Of a stretch of 45,084 nucleotides of DNA, positions 36,394 to 45,084 are shown piece by piece. Under the pieces are notes generated by a model. It saw only the letters and a program-made list of their open reading frames with translations, had not been told where the DNA came from and searched no databases. How positions within the stretch are numbered: the first letter of the stretch is position 1; each line of letters opens with the position of its first letter. The translations under genes were made by a program, and so were the position numbers. The DNA comes from a bacterium (GTDB lineage: Bacteria > Bdellovibrionota_C > UBA2361 > OMII01), in the NCBI GenBank assembly GCA_017853605.1, contig JAFMJG010000005.1:1-45084 (forward strand). Reading direction: 5' to 3'.

Positions 36394-37093
36394 CTGGTAC
36401 AAGCAGCTCCCAAACTGGCTCACCTTCGTTCGGCTGGTCCTGATACCGGTGTTTGTTGCCGTGCTCCTTGAGCCGACCAGAAGGTCGCTCAACATTGCAG
36501 CCGTAATCTTCGTGCTGGCAGCGATCACGGATTATGCCGATGGCTGGCTGGCCCGGCGCTACAAAGCGGTCACTGACTTTGGCAAGCTCTTTGACCCCCT
36601 GGCGGACAAGATATTGGTCATGGCCGCGCTGGTGATGCTGGTGGCGGTCCGTGATGACGAGTGCCGGTCGTTCGTGCCCGGTTGGATCGTTGTGCTGATC
36701 CTCGCGCGGGAGCTCTGGATTACGGGCCTCAGGGCCTTCGCGGCCCGGGATGGCTCCGTGGTTGCAGCCAAAGCGGGCGGCAAGGTCAAGAGCTTCCTGC
36801 AGATGGTGAGCATATTGGCCCTCCTGCTCCACGATTATTCCTTCCACGTATGGGGTGTTAGGCTGACGTGGCAGTTCGTTGGGCTAAACCTGTTAGTGCT
36901 GTCGCTGGCGTTCTCATACGTATCCGCAGTCGACTACTCCCTCATGATCCTCGCCCCCAGCAAGGGCACGCTGGCTGATGTCACGCGCCGATTCCGCTCC
37001 GAGCTGCTTAATGTGGCTGCGGATGGCGAGCCCGGCGCCGCCGCAGGGCAGGAGCCGCCCCCTTCAGAGAATGGGGGGCCGGCGGGCTCCTGA
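36386..37093 (+). CDS. pgsA: CDP-diacylglycerol--glycerol-3-phosphate 3-phosphatidyltransferase
   Basis: NWLTFVRLVLIPVFVAVLL; CDP-alcohol motif DYADGWLARRYKAVTDFGKLFDPLADK; overlaps the SLT gene by 8 nt. Confidence 0.92.
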   Translation: MANWYKQLPNWLTFVRLVLIPVFVAVLLEPTRRSLNIAAVIFVLAAITDYADGWLARRYKAVTDFGKLFDPLADKILVMAALVMLVAVRDDECRSFVPGWIVVLILARELWITGLRAFAARDGSVVAAKAGGKVKSFLQMVSILALLLHDYSFHVWGVRLTWQFVGLNLLVLSLAFSYVSAVDYSLMILAPSKGTLADVTRRFRSELLNVAADGEPGAAAGQEPPPSENGGPAGS

Positions 37094-37593
37094 AATGCCC
37101 AGCCGTTGGGCTGCGGGCCCCTGTTTCTGGACCGAGAGGGGAGGGGGTGCCTCAACTCCGTGCTGCTCAACAAGGGCCTCCTTCTACAGCAACCCAGGGA
37201 TGGGGCCACAGCACCTTTGTAGCTCGCCCCGCCTCTGCGGGTGAGGCGCCCCGGGCGCTTCCGTTCTGGGCGGTTCAGGGGCTGGCGCGCCACTTGGCCG
37301 CGGGCGCAGATCGTCACTGAGCCCCTGTAGTGATCAGTCCGTTTTAGAGCATGTTGCAGGAGGTCATGGGGTGTTCAGACTGCCGGGCATTCCATTTTCT
37401 GATAGCCTTCGTGTCGGCGTAATTCTTGGTAGTGCCATATTGATTTAAGCATGTTAAACCAAATTCGAGTGTGCCAAGCCGCGCTCCCGTGCCCTCAATC
37501 GGGCATGGCGGGACCTTTCTGAAATGCAAGGGATGCTCCTGCAGCGGCGGTTTGGATAGTAAGGAAGTTGTTAATTTATTAGTAGCGGTTGCG

Positions 37594-40500
37594 ATGCGAG
37601 TTGAGCGGTTAGAGATCTTCGGCTTTAAGTCATTCATGGAGAGGCTGGTGCTCCCCCTTGAGGAGGGGATCACCGGAGTTGTTGGCCCCAATGGCTGCGG
37701 CAAGTCGAACATCATCGACGCACTGCGTTGGGTCTTGGGCGAGAGCCGCGCATCGCAGCTTCGTGGGGACGTGCTCGAGGACGTTATCTTCAATGGCACG
37801 GAGAACCTGCGGCCATTGGGGTTGGCAGAGGTCTCGGTAGTCATTCGTGCCGATGCGCAGAGCATCTACCAGGATCTTCTGAGCTACTACGAGTCTGTTG
37901 AGGGAGAGTTTAATGAGGTCGTTGCACCAGCCAATCCACCCGCTGAGGCGGAGAACAAAGTCGCCCCGCAAGCCGCTGAGGGCGCAGCACCGGAGCAGGG
38001 AGGGGCGGATCTCGTTGCCGAAAACACCGACAGGATGGAGCTCATCGAAGGGGCGACAGGCGCCGATGCCCTCGCCGCGCAGCCGGTAGGCGGCCCTGAG
38101 CAAGGGGCTGCCGCAGAGGCGCCGAGCGAACAGCCTTCCGGTGACATCATAAGCGACATCAAGGCATCGCTCTCAAAGTATTCCTGGCTCGACTCTGTAA
38201 GCGAGGTGCAGATAACCCGCCGGCTCTACCGGAGTGGCGAGTCAGAGTTCTTCATCAACAAGGTGCCGTGCCGCCTCAAGGACATAAAGGAGCTCTTCCG
38301 CGTTGTCGGGCTCGCGGCCCGCGGCTACACGATAATCGCACAGGGCGAGATCGGCCGGATCATTACGGCGAAGCCGGATGATCGCCGAATGGTTATCGAG
38401 GAGGCTGCCCACATCGCAGGCTTCCGGGAGAACATCAATGCCGTTGCCAAGAGGATAGTCGACACCGAGGGCCAGGTGGTGCGCCTCGACGACGTGCTCA
38501 AGGAGGTCTCAAGGCAGGTCTTGAACCTTAAGCGCCAGGCTGCTCGCGCGGCGACACGGGCAGAGCTCAAGACTGAGCTCTCTGGCTCAGAGCGGGAGCT
38601 GTTCCGGGACACCCTCGGCAGGCTCAACAAGCGCATCTCGGAGAGCCTTGGAAAGGCACAGGGGCTCGGGCAGGAGGAGGGCGCCGCACAGGTGGCACTC
38701 GACGATATTCGGGCCGAAGAGCAGCGGGCGCGAGATGAGGCGGTCCGATACGACAGCGAGATCGACCAGCTGAGGGGGCAGTCAGAGGAGGTTCGTGAGG
38801 AGCTCAATCGCCGCAACAGGGAGGTCGCAGCGCGAGAGTCCCGCATGCGAGAGATCCAGTCGGCCGTCCAGGCCCGCCAGATGGAGATCCGCCGCCTCGA
38901 AGATCGCCGTGGGATGCTCGGCCAACGCCGCCAGGAGTCGCGGGATTCCCTCTCGCGCATGGAGGAGCAGGCTCGTGCGCTTGATCATGAGCTGGCAGCC
39001 ATCGACCTTACGGGAGAGGACGAGCTGAAGGGGCTATCTGTCGAGCTGCAGGGGCTCCGCGAGGACCAGCGCGCTAAAGATCGCACCATTCGTGACATGC
39101 GCGACAAGCTGGTCTCGGCGCAGAGCAGGCGTGACGCGCTCCAAAGCCAGATGACAGCGGCATCGCCGATCACCCACCTTAAGCGGGCGCTCGGGGGCGA
39201 GGATAAGCTTCCGGCCGAGATTACCGGAAATTGCCGGCTGCTCGTGGATGGGCTCAAGGTTCCTGATCGCTACACAAAGGCCCTCCAGTCGGTGCTCGCC
39301 GAAAGGGCGACCTTCCTGGTGGTCGATGAGGTTACCCAGGTTGCCCGCGCGTTCCAGGAGATCGTCCTCAAGGCCGATCCGCAGAACAGGAAGGGCATCG
39401 GCGTGGGGCTCTTCGCCGCAATCCCAGACCGCGAGCTTGGCTGGAGCCAGGATGCAGGGTTTGGGGGGGTGTCAGCGCTCCTCTCGCATGTAGAAACCCT
39501 AGAGTGGAGCCGTGGGCTCGTGAAGCGGCTCCTTACAAAGGTGTGGGTGGCGCAGGATCTCGACACTGCGACCTCGTTTGTGGAGGGCCTCGCGGCGCGC
39601 GGGGAGCCGGATCCGGAGATGGTAGTCGTTACTGAGAGCGGCGATCTGCTCTCTCCGTGGAGCTTCTACAGCCTCCGCCACGACGGCGGTGTCATTCAGA
39701 TGAAGAGCAAGGTCGATGAGGCCACCCGGGTTATTGAGGAGAACCAGGGAGCATATGAGGCGCTTGTGTCAGAGCGCGACGGGCTCGTGTCTCGCATCGC
39801 TACGGGGGAAGCCCGGCACGCGGAGCTTGTTCGGGCTATTCAGCAGGGCCAGGCCAAGCTCCGTGACTTGAGCAACCGCCAGGGCGAGGTTCGCGGACGG
39901 CTTCAGAGCGAAGAGCGCATGCTGAGCCAGCTGGAGGGCGACCTGCAGCGCATAGAGCCGCAGCTGGCCGAATTGCGAGGGCAGATCTCCCAGCAGGAGG
40001 AGGCTCTCGCTGAGATCGGCCGCGAGCTTGAAGAGCTCAGGCAGCGCGACAACTCCGAGGTGGAGGGCGCGTACAATCAGATTATGACGAGCCTCCGGTC
40101 ACTAGAGGACCAGCGCAAAATGCTGAGGGACTCCTATTCCCAGATCCTTCGTGGAGTTGAGCTCAAGCGGCAGGCCCTGGACGTGATCAGGGAGCGTCTC
40201 GTGCGCGAGCGGATGGCCTCCGAGCGCCTGAAGGGGGAGCTGAGCAGCGCGGAGGCCAATATCTGCGAGCGGCAAGGCGAGGAGATCCTTCGGGAGCTGA
40301 TTCAGGAGGCGGAGCGGGTTGAGCTTCTCGTTGAGGAGTCCCGCAGGGAGCTGGAGGCGCGGGTAAACGCTATCCGGCAGCGTCTTGAGCGCGAGGGCGA
40401 GGTCGATCCGACCGTCATTGAGCAGTTTGAGGCCGAGAACAAGAGGCTGGAGGAGCTGACCACCCAACGGGAGGACCTCGTTAAGGCTCTTGAGACCCTC

Positions 40501-41007
40501 CGTGTCACCCTCGCTGAGCTCTCAGAGGCATGCACACGCCGCTTCCTGTCCACCTTCGAGATTATCCGCAAGAACTTCGCGTTCTTTGGCCCGAAGCTTT
40601 TCGGCGGCGGCTCAGCAGACTTGGCGCTCGTGGATCCCTCTAACCCGCTTGAAACGGGAGTGGAGATTACGGTGCGGCCGCCGGGCAAGAAGCCAAAGAG
40701 CATCGACCTTCTGTCGGGTGGCGAGAAGGCGCTGTGCGCGATAGCGCTCGTCTTCAGCATGTTTATGGTGCGCCCAAGCCCGCTCTGCGTGCTGGACGAG
40801 GTTGACGCGCCGCTCGATGAGGCCAACGTGCACCGGTTTGTTTCGTTCATCAAGGAGATGAGCAGCCGCACGCAGTTCCTGATGGTAACGCACAACAAGC
40901 AGTCGATGGCCGCTGCCGACACCTTGGTGGGAGTGACCATGCCGCAGCCTGGAGCGTCAAAAGTGCTTTTGGTCTCGCTCCAGGAAGCCGTAAAGCAGGT
41001 GGCGTAG
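37594..41007 (+). CDS. smc: Chromosome segregation ATPase SMC
   Basis: MRVERLEIFGFKSFMERLVLPLEEGITGVVGPNGCGKSNIIDALRWVLGE; hinge KLPAEITGNCRLLVDGLKVPDRYTKALQSVLAERATFLVVD; LLSGGEKALCAIALVFSMFMVRPSPLCVLDEVDAPLDEANVHRF. Start ATG 37594 inside the longer 37471 ORF. Confidence 0.96.
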   Translation: MRVERLEIFGFKSFMERLVLPLEEGITGVVGPNGCGKSNIIDALRWVLGESRASQLRGDVLEDVIFNGTENLRPLGLAEVSVVIRADAQSIYQDLLSYYESVEGEFNEVVAPANPPAEAENKVAPQAAEGAAPEQGGADLVAENTDRMELIEGATGADALAAQPVGGPEQGAAAEAPSEQPSGDIISDIKASLSKYSWLDSVSEVQITRRLYRSGESEFFINKVPCRLKDIKELFRVVGLAARGYTIIAQGEIGRIITAKPDDRRMVIEEAAHIAGFRENINAVAKRIVDTEGQVVRLDDVLKEVSRQVLNLKRQAARAATRAELKTELSGSERELFRDTLGRLNKRISESLGKAQGLGQEEGAAQVALDDIRAEEQRARDEAVRYDSEIDQLRGQSEEVREELNRRNREVAARESRMREIQSAVQARQMEIRRLEDRRGMLGQRRQESRDSLSRMEEQARALDHELAAIDLTGEDELKGLSVELQGLREDQRAKDRTIRDMRDKLVSAQSRRDALQSQMTAASPITHLKRALGGEDKLPAEITGNCRLLVDGLKVPDRYTKALQSVLAERATFLVVDEVTQVARAFQEIVLKADPQNRKGIGVGLFAAIPDRELGWSQDAGFGGVSALLSHVETLEWSRGLVKRLLTKVWVAQDLDTATSFVEGLAARGEPDPEMVVVTESGDLLSPWSFYSLRHDGGVIQMKSKVDEATRVIEENQGAYEALVSERDGLVSRIATGEARHAELVRAIQQGQAKLRDLSNRQGEVRGRLQSEERMLSQLEGDLQRIEPQLAELRGQISQQEEALAEIGRELEELRQRDNSEVEGAYNQIMTSLRSLEDQRKMLRDSYSQILRGVELKRQALDVIRERLVRERMASERLKGELSSAEANICERQGEEILRELIQEAERVELLVEESRRELEARVNAIRQRLEREGEVDPTVIEQFEAENKRLEELTTQREDLVKALETLRVTLAELSEACTRRFLSTFEIIRKNFAFFGPKLFGGGSADLALVDPSNPLETGVEITVRPPGKKPKSIDLLSGGEKALCAIALVFSMFMVRPSPLCVLDEVDAPLDEANVHRFVSFIKEMSSRTQFLMVTHNKQSMAAADTLVGVTMPQPGASKVLLVSLQEAVKQVA

Positions 41008-41041
41008 CCCGCGCATATTCATTCACCAGGGTAAGGCAGGT

Positions 41042-42499
41042 ATGGAGTCCCTTAACGGTCTCGCTGAAAAGCTCTACAACTTTTTGCGCGTTGTGTCGGA
41101 GAACGCGGACACCGACGTGGTCTTGGTTGCGGTGGCTGCAGGGGTAGTCCTGCTCCTGCTGCTCGTCGCAGCGCTGCGGACAACCCTCTACCGCAACCTG
41201 GACCGGAAGGATCTCGTTGCCGTGGCGCGGCGGGTCGAGGCCCTTGAGGCCTCTGCGGAGGCTCTGCGGGGTGAGGTGTCGCGCGCGCTGAAAGAGCTGT
41301 CGGCTATGGCCGAGGAGCTGCGCGGTGGCGCTGAGCCTGACGGCGGAGGAGGGGGCGGCGGGGGCGGCACCGTGCCGCCATCCGGCGGCGGAAGCGGAGA
41401 TCTCGGCCCAGCGGGGCCCGAGGGGGGGCGCAGTAGCCAGCCGCCTGCCTCCGTGGCGGCGCCTATCACGGCAGGGCCTTCAGGCGCTCCCGCAGAGCCT
41501 GCCCCGGAACCGGCGCCGATGGTGCGGGGGCTTGAGCGCAGCCGCAGCTCGTTCTTGGGGCGGCTCAAGGGGCTCTTTTCAGGGAGAAAGAGCATCGATG
41601 CGGCGACTCTTGAGGAGCTTGAGGAGCTGCTGGTGCTCAGTGATGTGGGCGCGAGGTGCGCTCAGGCGCTCGTTGAGCGGGCCCGGCAGGCAGCTGCAGA
41701 GACAGGCTCCCTTGAGGAGGGACAGCTGCGGGAGCTTCTCAAGGGCGGAGTTCGCTCTGAGCTGATATCCGTCCCCGATGCCCACCGAATGTACAGCCCA
41801 ACCGGAGCGCTGCAGGTGGTTCTCGTTGTTGGGGTCAACGGCGTGGGAAAGACCACGACGGTGGCGAAGCTGGCGGCGCGCTACAAGAAGCAGGGCAAGC
41901 GAGTGATGGTGATCGCTGCAGACACCTTCCGTGCGGCGGCGGTCCAGCAGCTTGAGGAATGGGGCAGCCGCATCGGGTTCGAGCTCGTGAAGGGCGCCGA
42001 GAATGCCAAGCCTGGAGCAGTTGTGTTCGATGGCATGGCCGCAGCAAAGGGTGGGGGAGCAGACGTGGTGCTCATCGACACGGCTGGCAGGCTGCACACG
42101 AAGTCAAACCTGATGCAGGAGCTCGAGGGGGTCAGAAATTCCATACGCAAGCATGTGCCGGACGCGCCCCACGAGACTATCCTGGTATTGGACGGAGTAA
42201 GCGGCCAGAACGCGCTGCAGCAGGCCAGGGAATTCAATGCGGCAGTGCCTCTTACGGGAATTGTGGTCACTAAGCTTGACGGCACCCCAAAAGGTGGCAT
42301 TGTTGTCGCGATCTCCCAGGAGCTTAAAGTCCCGGTCCTGTTCGTCGGAGTCGGCGAGAGGGCAGAGGATCTTATCCCTTTTAATGCGGATCAATTCGTG
42401 GAGGCGCTCTTCCAGGAGTCAGGGGGAGGTGTTCCGGCTGCGTCGTCCTGGGCGGGCGGCGGGGCGGCAGCGCCGTCCAGCGGGGCCTTCCTTAACTAA
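41042..42499 (+). CDS. ftsY: Signal recognition particle receptor FtsY
   Basis: VVLVVGVNGVGKTTTVAKLAARYKKQGKRVMVIAADTFRAAAVQQLEEWG, VVLIDTAGRLHTKSNLMQEL, GIVVTKLDGTPKGGIVVAI. Confidence 0.97.
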   Translation: MESLNGLAEKLYNFLRVVSENADTDVVLVAVAAGVVLLLLLVAALRTTLYRNLDRKDLVAVARRVEALEASAEALRGEVSRALKELSAMAEELRGGAEPDGGGGGGGGGTVPPSGGGSGDLGPAGPEGGRSSQPPASVAAPITAGPSGAPAEPAPEPAPMVRGLERSRSSFLGRLKGLFSGRKSIDAATLEELEELLVLSDVGARCAQALVERARQAAAETGSLEEGQLRELLKGGVRSELISVPDAHRMYSPTGALQVVLVVGVNGVGKTTTVAKLAARYKKQGKRVMVIAADTFRAAAVQQLEEWGSRIGFELVKGAENAKPGAVVFDGMAAAKGGGADVVLIDTAGRLHTKSNLMQELEGVRNSIRKHVPDAPHETILVLDGVSGQNALQQAREFNAAVPLTGIVVTKLDGTPKGGIVVAISQELKVPVLFVGVGERAEDLIPFNADQFVEALFQESGGGVPAASSWAGGGAAAPSSGAFLN

Positions 42500-42507
42500 G
42501 GTGTACT

Positions 42508-43632
42508 ATGGAGCAGACCAGGGTAGTCCCGATCGCAACGCTGCAGTGCTTTAACGTGCCGGGCAGCCTCATCTCGGTTGAGGAGCTCAAGCGGGGCCAC
42601 ATCAACCGCACATACGTCGGCGTGTGGGAGCACCAGGGCTCCCGAAAGCGTTACGTGCATCAGGTGGTAAACCACCGCATCTTCCAGGATATCGAGGGAC
42701 TGATGCGAAACCTCGAGATAGTCACGGCTGCAATCGGCGATAGCATCCAGAAGAGGGGAAATAGGGGCGGCGAAACAACGCTGAGAATCATCCCAGCCCG
42801 TAACGGCTCCTCGTACATTCGGGATGAGGCGGGGGAGTTTTGGCGAACCTTTGAGTACATTGAGAACACGGTGGCCTACGATGTCTGCCCTGGGCCAGAG
42901 GCGGCCGAGCAGGCAGCAGAGATCCTCGGGCGGTTCCAGCGTGCGCTCCTTGCGGTTCCGGCGTCCTCACTCGCCGACACGATCCCTTTCTTCCACCACG
43001 GCGGGCGGCGTTTCTCCACATTCGAGGAGGTGCTGAAGCGGGACTCCAAGAAGCGGGCCACGGATGCTGCGCAGGAGGTGGGATTTGCGCTTCAGCGCAA
43101 GGATCTCTCGAGCTCGCTTGCGTTGGCGCTGGAGGGGGGCCTCATCCCGAGCCGGGCGTGCCACAACGACATGAAGCTCAACAATGTGCTCTTCGACAGC
43201 AGTGGCGAGAGGGCAGTATGCCTCCTGGACCTCGACACCTGCATGGCGGGCACCCCCCTCTTTGACTTCGGGGACCTCGTGCGAAACACGGCCATCCCCT
43301 GCGCTGAGGATGAGCAGGACCTCTCCAAGGTGGTGGTCGACATGGAGCTCTATGAGGCGATCTGCCGGGGCTACATGCGGGAGATGGGAGACTCGCTGAC
43401 GCAGCGGGAGTTTGATCTGCTGCCGTTCTCGCCGCGAGTGCTTGCGTTCGTCCTTGGCGTCCGCTTTCTCACTGACTACCTGGATGGAGATGGATACTTT
43501 CGCATTCACCGGCCCAAGCACAATCTGGAGCGGGCCCGGACGCAGTTTGCCGTTGTTGAGGCCATGGAGCGGAGCGAAAGCAGGATGTCTGAGGTGCTTC
43601 GAAAGCTGCGTGGCGCTAGTCGGGCCGCTTAG
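42508..43632 (+). CDS. APH-fold phosphotransferase (N-acetylhexosamine-kinase-like/aminoglycoside phosphotransferase superfamily)
   Basis: RGHINRTYVGVWEHQGSRKRYVHQVVNHRIFQDIEGLMRN; ACHNDMKLNNVLFD (catalytic HxDxxxxN) and CLLDLDTCMAGTPLFDFGDLVR. Confidence 0.8.
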   Translation: MEQTRVVPIATLQCFNVPGSLISVEELKRGHINRTYVGVWEHQGSRKRYVHQVVNHRIFQDIEGLMRNLEIVTAAIGDSIQKRGNRGGETTLRIIPARNGSSYIRDEAGEFWRTFEYIENTVAYDVCPGPEAAEQAAEILGRFQRALLAVPASSLADTIPFFHHGGRRFSTFEEVLKRDSKKRATDAAQEVGFALQRKDLSSSLALALEGGLIPSRACHNDMKLNNVLFDSSGERAVCLLDLDTCMAGTPLFDFGDLVRNTAIPCAEDEQDLSKVVVDMELYEAICRGYMREMGDSLTQREFDLLPFSPRVLAFVLGVRFLTDYLDGDGYFRIHRPKHNLERARTQFAVVEAMERSESRMSEVLRKLRGASRAA

Positions 43633-44278
43633 CAGCCTCGTGGATGGGGTCTTCACCCGCATCATCCTCGGCAGCCTCAAGCTCCAGCCTCCTGCGGCGC
43701 CTCAGGAATATCGTGACGATGATCGCTGCAGTGATTACGCCGCCAACAACAAGGCCAATCTTTACCTGGTGCACGTAGTGCAGTAGCAGCTCGTAGTTCT
43801 GGGCGAAGATGTATCCGATGCCCACCATGAGGGGGGCAGTGATAAGGGCAGCAACGGCGTCCGCCAAAAAGAAGCGGGCAAAAGACATGCGCACGCTGCC
43901 ACACACGAGAAACGTCGCGGTGCGCAGGTAAAAGAGGTGGCGGGCAAGCAGGATTGTGGCGAAGGTCTTCTTCTCTAGGCCAACCCGGATACTGTGAAGC
44001 TTTCGCGAATTCATGTAACGCCGCACCCAGCGCTGCCGGAAGAGGGCAGGGCCGGTCATCCAGCCGATGCGGAAAATGATGAGGTCTCCCGCAAGGATGC
44101 CCAGGTAGCACACGGCGAGCATCAGCCATGTCTCGGCTTTTTCAAGGTGCACGAGCACCCCGGCAGTTATGAGCGAGAGATCTTCGGGGATCGGAAGCCC
44201 GAAGGCACCAGCCACAAGGCAAGCAAAAACAGCAAGATACGCAACCAGCCCATGGGTGTTAAGCACAGCATCCAACAT
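43616..44278 (-). CDS. DedA-family membrane protein
   Basis: FGLPIPEDLSLITAGVLV, YLGILAGDLIIFRIGWMTG, RHLFYLRTATFLVCGSVRMSFARFFLADAVAALITAP. Confidence 0.88.
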   Translation of the reverse strand: MLDAVLNTHGLVAYLAVFACLVAGAFGLPIPEDLSLITAGVLVHLEKAETWLMLAVCYLGILAGDLIIFRIGWMTGPALFRQRWVRRYMNSRKLHSIRVGLEKKTFATILLARHLFYLRTATFLVCGSVRMSFARFFLADAVAALITAPLMVGIGYIFAQNYELLLHYVHQVKIGLVVGGVITAAIIVTIFLRRRRRLELEAAEDDAGEDPIHEAAKRPD

Positions 44279-44340
44279 CGCACGGACTATATAGGGTTAT
44301 GTGCACCGACGCAAAGCGCGGCCCCTGGCAGAACGGCAAC

Positions 44341-45081
44341 TCAATCCGCGGCTGACACCGCTTCAGGCGGTGATCGTCCCTCATCGCTGGCCTCGGTATC
44401 CTCGTTGCGTTCCTTGAGGTAGCCCTCAGCCACTCCGCGCAGCGACGCATTGCTGCTAGAGGCGAATTCACGAAAGGTCGCTAGAGCCCCGTCCCGCGCC
44501 GCTGGGGTGTTGATCTTCATGAGGGCGATCGCCGCCTTCACGCGCACCTCTGGAACGGGGTCTTTTGCCGCAACCGCGAGCAGGGGCGGAACCGTCGGCG
44601 AGGCCGCCAAGCCGTACTCGCCCAGCGCCGAGATTACTGCCGCCCGAGTGGCCGCCTTGCGCGCGTGGAGGTTCGGCACCAGCCTCGGCAGAGCGCGCCG
44701 TAAGGGCGCGCGCAGCGATGGTTCATCGCGGGGAAGAGACACTGACACCGCTGTGGCGCAGATAAGCGGGTTCGGGTCCTCAATCATCCTGGCAAGGAGC
44801 TCAGGCGGCAGCGAGCCCGGCACGTTCAGCGCGCCGAGCGAGCGCAACGCGGAGGCCCTCACCTCCGGCACACGGTCATCCAAGAGCGTCTCAAGGGCGG
44901 GCGCTGTCTGGCGCGCAAGCTTGGGTGCGCGCGTTGCCTGGAAGGCAACCGTTTGGCGCACCCGCACATCCCTGTCAGCTGCGCCCTCGCGGTAAATGAG
45001 CGCCACAACGGGCGGCGGGGCGGCGATCTGTGTTGCCAACTCGATGATGCGCACCTTTCCCTCGGTAGTTGCGTCTGGCAT
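44341..45081 (-). CDS. HEAT-repeat protein, probably truncated by the right window edge
   Basis: Repeated helical pairs (DDRVPEVRASALRSLGALN..., KDPVPEVRVKAAIALMKINTPAARDGALATFREF). Confidence 0.8.
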   Translation of the reverse strand: MPDATTEGKVRIIELATQIAAPPPVVALIYREGAADRDVRVRQTVAFQATRAPKLARQTAPALETLLDDRVPEVRASALRSLGALNVPGSLPPELLARMIEDPNPLICATAVSVSLPRDEPSLRAPLRRALPRLVPNLHARKAATRAAVISALGEYGLAASPTVPPLLAVAAKDPVPEVRVKAAIALMKINTPAARDGALATFREFASSSNASLRGVAEGYLKERNEDTEASDEGRSPPEAVSAAD

Positions 45082-45084
45082 GCG

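Noticed and set aside
1-45084. CRISPR arrays, transposases, phage integrases, toxin-antitoxin or known defence genes
   Set aside because: No regularly spaced repeats with unique spacers and no translated ORF with such motifs was seen; the only notable repeat is the two-copy tRNA-linked element.

Overview
The window is a densely coded, GC-rich bacterial chromosomal segment carrying mostly housekeeping genes. Recognisable loci are an OmpA-family protein, a MerR-like regulator, pyk, an adenosine-deaminase-like protein, a Lys/Ala/Pro-rich histone-H1-like protein, a PH-domain membrane protein, dprA, a patatin/beta-barrel (type Vd-like) protein, rlmA, proS, tRNA-His(GTG), a GT-C-like membrane protein, a CPA1 antiporter, an AmpD-like amidase, an M23 peptidase, glyS, a partial futalosine-menaquinone gene set (mqnE, menG/ubiE, ubiX, mqnP-like, mqnD), a lytic transglycosylase, pgsA, smc, ftsY, an APH-fold kinase, a DedA protein and a HEAT-repeat protein running off the right edge. 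No prophage, transposase, CRISPR array or recognisable defence island was found. The most unusual structures are: (1) two near-identical ~210-227 bp elements, exactly 300 bp apart over most of their length, abutting the 3' end of tRNA-His. Both include the tRNA terminal CCACCCCA, and each folds on paper into a contiguous four-helix cloverleaf with a terminator-like hairpin plus T7. (2) An unannotated ~184 nt ncRNA candidate (35371-35554) with a -10-like element, a closing stem, an internal hairpin and an intrinsic terminator. (3) A 353-aa protein built from two diverged ~130-aa copies of an unrecognised domain. (4) An SMC with a ~100-aa low-complexity insertion in its N-terminal ATPase head. 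(5) A 708-aa protein of unknown family between mqnP-like and mqnD. (6) An ORF-poor ~1.1 kb tract upstream of a proS that looks compositionally different from its neighbours. All calls come from reading the sequence and ORF translations by eye; no searches were run.
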